Source of the DNA: Rhodovastum atsumiense
GTDB taxonomy: Bacteria; Pseudomonadota; Alphaproteobacteria; Acetobacterales; Acetobacteraceae
Direction of reading: 5' to 3'
DNA length: 64,000 bases
Assembly: GCA_026225115.1 (NCBI GenBank)
Contig: JAMFSE010000122.1
Location: 35,799 to 99,798 of the forward strand
The notes under the pieces were generated by a model that was given only the letters and a program-made list of their open reading frames with translations, made no database searches and was not told the DNA's origin. Each line of letters starts with the position of its first letter. The first letter of the stretch is position 1. Positions 61,132-64,000 of the stretch are shown here, piece by piece. Both the position numbers and the translations under genes were made by a program.

Positions 61132-62325
61132 TTACGGCGTAGCCGGCGCCGGCAATGCCGCACCCGAACCATCGCCGGGCGCGTCCACCGGCGGCGGCGG
61201 CGGATTCTCCAGCGCATCCCAATCTAGCGGCGGCATGGCCGCGACCTTCTGCCCATTAATGCTGACATTGCCTGCACCGTAGACCACATGCATGCCCAGC
61301 GTCTGGCCGCCTTGCTCGGTATTGCTGATATACGGGCTGAGCTCGGCCTCAGCCTGGGCAATATCGTCCTGCAGCGCCGGGTAGGAATTGGTCAGCGCCG
61401 TGGTCAACGCACCCAGCCGCGTGGCCCCGACATCCGCCGTGCCTTGCGGCTGCAGATTCGCATCGAAACTCAAATTACCGCCGGCATTGATGGTGCTGGG
61501 ACCGAGGAGAAGGTTCAGCGCCACATTGCCGTGGCCGCCCTGGCTCGCCCATTTGCGCACAATCGGCACAACCAGTTTTTGTTCCGCATCACGATCATGC
61601 GGCAGGGCGTCCAGCTTGTCCGCCAGTTTGCCGATATCTTCCGGCAACGGACCCGAAAGCGTGGCAGCCAGTGACAAATGCGCAAGCTTGCCGTCGAACG
61701 GGACGGAGGCGATGCGGGTAAGCAAGGGCGAGAGCGCCAACCCGTCCAGCGTCGTGGTACTCGCGAAGGCGGTAGCGTTGGCGCCTGCCTTGAGGTTGAC
61801 GTCTGCATGCGATGTGATTTGCGCGATCTGCAGCACCAGCAGGCTGGTCGCCAGGACCTGCACATTGGTCGCGGCAAAATCGCCGCCCCGGAACGGATAG
61901 GCATGCTTATCGAAAATACTGTTGGGGTCCAGGTTTTCGCTGGCCTCGATGCTGGCCGCATTCAGCACCAGGTCGACGCCATTGCCGACGGCGAAGGTGA
62001 TCTGGTTCGGCAGGTCGGTATGAAAGACCAGCGGGTTAAGCGCTGCAATGCGCAGCACCACGCTCGGCAGCGAGATCGCAATCGTCTGGCCCGCCGGCCC
62101 GGGCGGCGGCGTCAGCACCAGGTGATTGATGGTAAGCTCAGCGTTGCCGGGCGAGGTGCCGCGCCGCATGGAGTCGTAAGAAACCTTCCAGCCATCGGCC
62201 GCCTGTTGTTCCGCCCAAGCCTGAAAACCGGATTGCAGGCGCGCCTGCGCATACCACCAGAAGCCGATCCAAATGATCGCGATGCCGATCATCAGGCTTA
62301 ACAAAAACTTCAGCACACCGCGCAT
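61132..62325 (-). CDS. DUF2125 family membrane-anchored protein
   Basis: A 397-residue protein from ATG 62325 with GGGAGA upstream; the frame to 63111 runs inside ribF on the other strand and was rejected. An N-terminal span (FLLSLMIGIAIIWIGFWWYA) is followed by a periplasmic body with RLQSGFQAWAEQQAADGWKVSYDSMRRGTSPGN, the DUF2125 start. The C-terminus is Pro/Ala-rich. It is divergent from ribF. Function is unknown. Confidence 0.85.
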   Translation of the reverse strand: MRGVLKFLLSLMIGIAIIWIGFWWYAQARLQSGFQAWAEQQAADGWKVSYDSMRRGTSPGNAELTINHLVLTPPPGPAGQTIAISLPSVVLRIAALNPLVFHTDLPNQITFAVGNGVDLVLNAASIEASENLDPNSIFDKHAYPFRGGDFAATNVQVLATSLLVLQIAQITSHADVNLKAGANATAFASTTTLDGLALSPLLTRIASVPFDGKLAHLSLAATLSGPLPEDIGKLADKLDALPHDRDAEQKLVVPIVRKWASQGGHGNVALNLLLGPSTINAGGNLSFDANLQPQGTADVGATRLGALTTALTNSYPALQDDIAQAEAELSPYISNTEQGGQTLGMHVVYGAGNVSINGQKVAAMPPLDWDALENPPPPPVDAPGDGSGAALPAPATP

Positions 62326-62469
62326 AGACGTCTCCCGTGATGCGTCCGGATTTAGCGGCTGGACTGGCGGCCCGCCGCCGGACGCTTCGCCATCATGCGC
62401 TCCTATTGACCGGGGGCCAAGGCTTGGCGTTTGTGGCGGAAGTTGAGTTTTGCGGCGTTTGAGGACTTT

Positions 62470-63408
62470 ATGCAGATTTTTCGAGACTGGCGCGGACTGC
62501 CGGACGCAGCCCAAGGCGCCACCATTGCGTTGGGCAATTTCGACGGCGTGCATCTCGGCCATGCCAGCGTCATCCGGGCCGCGCATACGGCCCGGCCGGA
62601 CCGGCCGCTGGCCGTCCTCACCTTCGAGCCGCATCCGCGCGAGTTTTTCCGGCCGCAGGACCCGCCCTTTCGGCTGACTCTCTCGCCGGAGCGGGCCTCG
62701 GCTTTGGCGGCGCTGGGCGTGGCCATCGTCTATGAATTGCCGTTCGACCAGGCTTTCTCGCATCTCACGGCCGAGCAATTCGTCTCGGAAGTGCTGCACC
62801 AGGGCCTGAAGGCTGCGCATCTGACCTGCGGGGCGGATTTCGCCTTCGGGCACCGGCGCGGCGGCAGTACGGCTTATCTCGCCACCCAGGCGGAAGCCTT
62901 CGGGATCGGCCTCACGCTGGCGCCGGCGGTGACCGATGCGCAGGGGCCGATCTCGGCAACCCGCATCCGCCGCCTGCTGCAGGATGGCTATCCGGAGCGG
63001 GCGGCGGCCCTGCTGGGCCGGCCGTTCTCCATCCGCGGCGAAGTGTCGCATGGCGACAAACGCGGCCGCACCATCGGTTTTCCCACCGCCAACGTCCCGC
63101 TCGGCCGGCATCTGGAGCCGGACCGGGGCGTCTACGCCGTAACCGCCCGGCTGCCGGACGGCGCACCGCTGAAAGGGGTCGCCAATATCGGCCAGCGGCC
63201 CACTGTCGGCGGCCAGGAATCCCGGCTAGAGGCCCATTTGTTCGATTTCGACAAGGATATCTACGGCGCGGAATTGACCGTAGAATTGCGGTATTTCCTG
63301 CGCGAGGAGCTGAAATTTCCTGACCTCGAGGCCTTGACCACCCAGATCGCCCAGGATGCTGCGCAGGCACGCGCCCTGCTTGACGCTGCTCCACCCGCGG
63401 CCGCATAA
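62470..63408 (+). CDS. ribF: Bifunctional riboflavin kinase/FAD synthetase
   Basis: A 312-residue enzyme that makes FMN and FAD. The N-terminal FAD-synthetase part has [18 protein letters not shown] and [12 protein letters not shown], and [13 protein letters not shown]; the riboflavin kinase part has [18 protein letters not shown] and [15 protein letters not shown] 62470 with TGAGGA upstream was chosen over the frame from 62431. It is followed by ileS on the same strand, the common ribF-ileS order. Confidence 0.95.
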   Translation: MQIFRDWRGLPDAAQGATIALGNFDGVHLGHASVIRAAHTARPDRPLAVLTFEPHPREFFRPQDPPFRLTLSPERASALAALGVAIVYELPFDQAFSHLTAEQFVSEVLHQGLKAAHLTCGADFAFGHRRGGSTAYLATQAEAFGIGLTLAPAVTDAQGPISATRIRRLLQDGYPERAAALLGRPFSIRGEVSHGDKRGRTIGFPTANVPLGRHLEPDRGVYAVTARLPDGAPLKGVANIGQRPTVGGQESRLEAHLFDFDKDIYGAELTVELRYFLREELKFPDLEALTTQIAQDAAQARALLDAAPPAAA

Positions 63409-63511
63409 TCGCGGCCATGTCCGGCCAGTATCTTTCCCGAATTATCGCGCCGACCCTGGCTTAACGGGGCTGTTGCGCCTTTTTTGGCTTTTCCCACCGG
63501 ATTTTAAATTC

Positions 63512-64000
63512 ATGAACGACGCCGCATCGGACTATAAGGCCAGTGTTTTTCTGCCACGCACGGAATTTCCGATGCGCGGCGATCTGCCGAAGCGCGAGCC
63601 CGCGCATCTTGTCCGCTGGGAGGCCATGGGGCTCTGGGCGCGCCTGCGTGAAGCCGCCTCCGGCCGCCCCAGCTTCATTCTCCATGACGGCCCACCCTAT
63701 GCGAACGGCAATCTGCACATCGGCCACGCGCTCAACAAAATCCACAAGGACGTCATCAACCGCGCCCAGGCCATGGCCGGCTTTGACGCCAACTACATCC
63801 CCGGCTGGGACTGCCACGGCCTGCCGATCGAATGGAAGGTCGAGGAACAGTACCGCGCTAAAAAGAAGAACAAGGATGAAGTGCCGGTGCTCGAATTCCG
63901 GCGCGAATGCCGGGAATACGCGCAAGCTTGGCTGGATGTGCAGGCGGAGGAGTTCAAGCGCCTCGGCGTCGCCGGCGACTGGGCCAACCGTTACGCCACC
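63512..64000 (+). CDS. ileS: Isoleucyl-tRNA synthetase, 3' truncated by window edge
   Basis: The first 163 residues of a class I aminoacyl-tRNA synthetase that runs off the right edge in frame. [18 protein letters not shown] is a typical IleS start, [21 protein letters not shown] contains the HIGH motif, and [19 protein letters not shown] the conserved WDxHGLPIE. It starts 103 bases after ribF; lspA often follows ileS but is beyond this window. Confidence 0.95.
   Translation, partial: MNDAASDYKASVFLPRTEFPMRGDLPKREPAHLVRWEAMGLWARLREAASGRPSFILHDGPPYANGNLHIGHALNKIHKDVINRAQAMAGFDANYIPGWDCHGLPIEWKVEEQYRAKKKNKDEVPVLEFRRECREYAQAWLDVQAEEFKRLGVAGDWANRYAT

Noticed and set aside
62326..63111. N-terminal extension of the DUF2125 protein to 659 residues
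   Set aside because: It would run antisense through the FAD-synthetase half of ribF; a membrane-anchor start with a ribosome site is present at 62325.

Overview
The window is a GC-rich chromosomal segment of an alphaproteobacterium, most likely an Acetobacteraceae/Rhodospirillales member. This rests on gene content: FlaF/FlbT flagellin control, a FlbD-type sigma-54 activator, EipB (DUF1849), DUF2125, a COQ9-like protein, homospermidine synthase, the ligase-exonuclease-Lhr-PdeM repair module, and A/T-hairpin intergenic repeats of a kind I associate with acetic-acid and acidophilic relatives. The species cannot be named from the sequence alone. No rRNA, tRNA, CRISPR array, prophage or transposase was seen.

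Layout. 1-5 kb: the end of a MaoC hydratase, an XRE regulator downstream of lnt, and a minus-strand run tatA-mtnB-mtnD-mtnC-lnt linking methionine salvage with envelope genes. 5-13 kb: a LysR regulator divergent from a YdbC-like aldo-keto reductase, gluQ, an esterase, mlaA-mlaC for lipid asymmetry, uvrD and prmA. 13-36 kb: a flagellar region. The plus strand carries fliK-flgD-fliF-fliG-fliN-flbD-flhA-flhF-flhG. The minus strand carries flgE-flgK-flgL-flagellin-flbT-flaF-DUF1217, then a TPR-methyltransferase, a TPR-GT41 glycosyltransferase and, convergently, a GT4-like glycosyltransferase, which look like a flagellin-glycosylation set. Two divergent sigma-54-type promoters lie between flgE and fliK, matching FlbD in the same cluster. 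flgE carries a one-base frameshift and fliH is missing from its usual place.

36-52 kb: ymdB, recF-dnaN (no oriC seen), a GGDEF-EAL protein, eipB, uvrB, a phasin, a COQ9-like protein, a gamma carbonic anhydrase, argC, secB, then hss and an ornithine decarboxylase making putrescine and homospermidine. The decarboxylase has a structured leader with a 16-residue upstream ORF, resembling the alphaproteobacterial speF leader. 52-64 kb: ligase/exonuclease divergent from lhr/pdeM, a receiver-only protein, a ferritin-like protein, a membrane protein preceded by a 24-residue hydrophobic peptide gene, an OmpR-type regulator, a DUF2125 protein, ribF and the start of ileS.

The least explained structure is a dispersed palindromic element of about 115-145 bp. 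It has five full copies and one half copy, each full copy built from an outer hairpin, complementary linkers, a central part and a second outer hairpin. The copies sit between genes and in two cases reach a stop codon or a likely ribosome binding site. A second palindromic family (two copies) and a 137-bp inverted repeat are also present.
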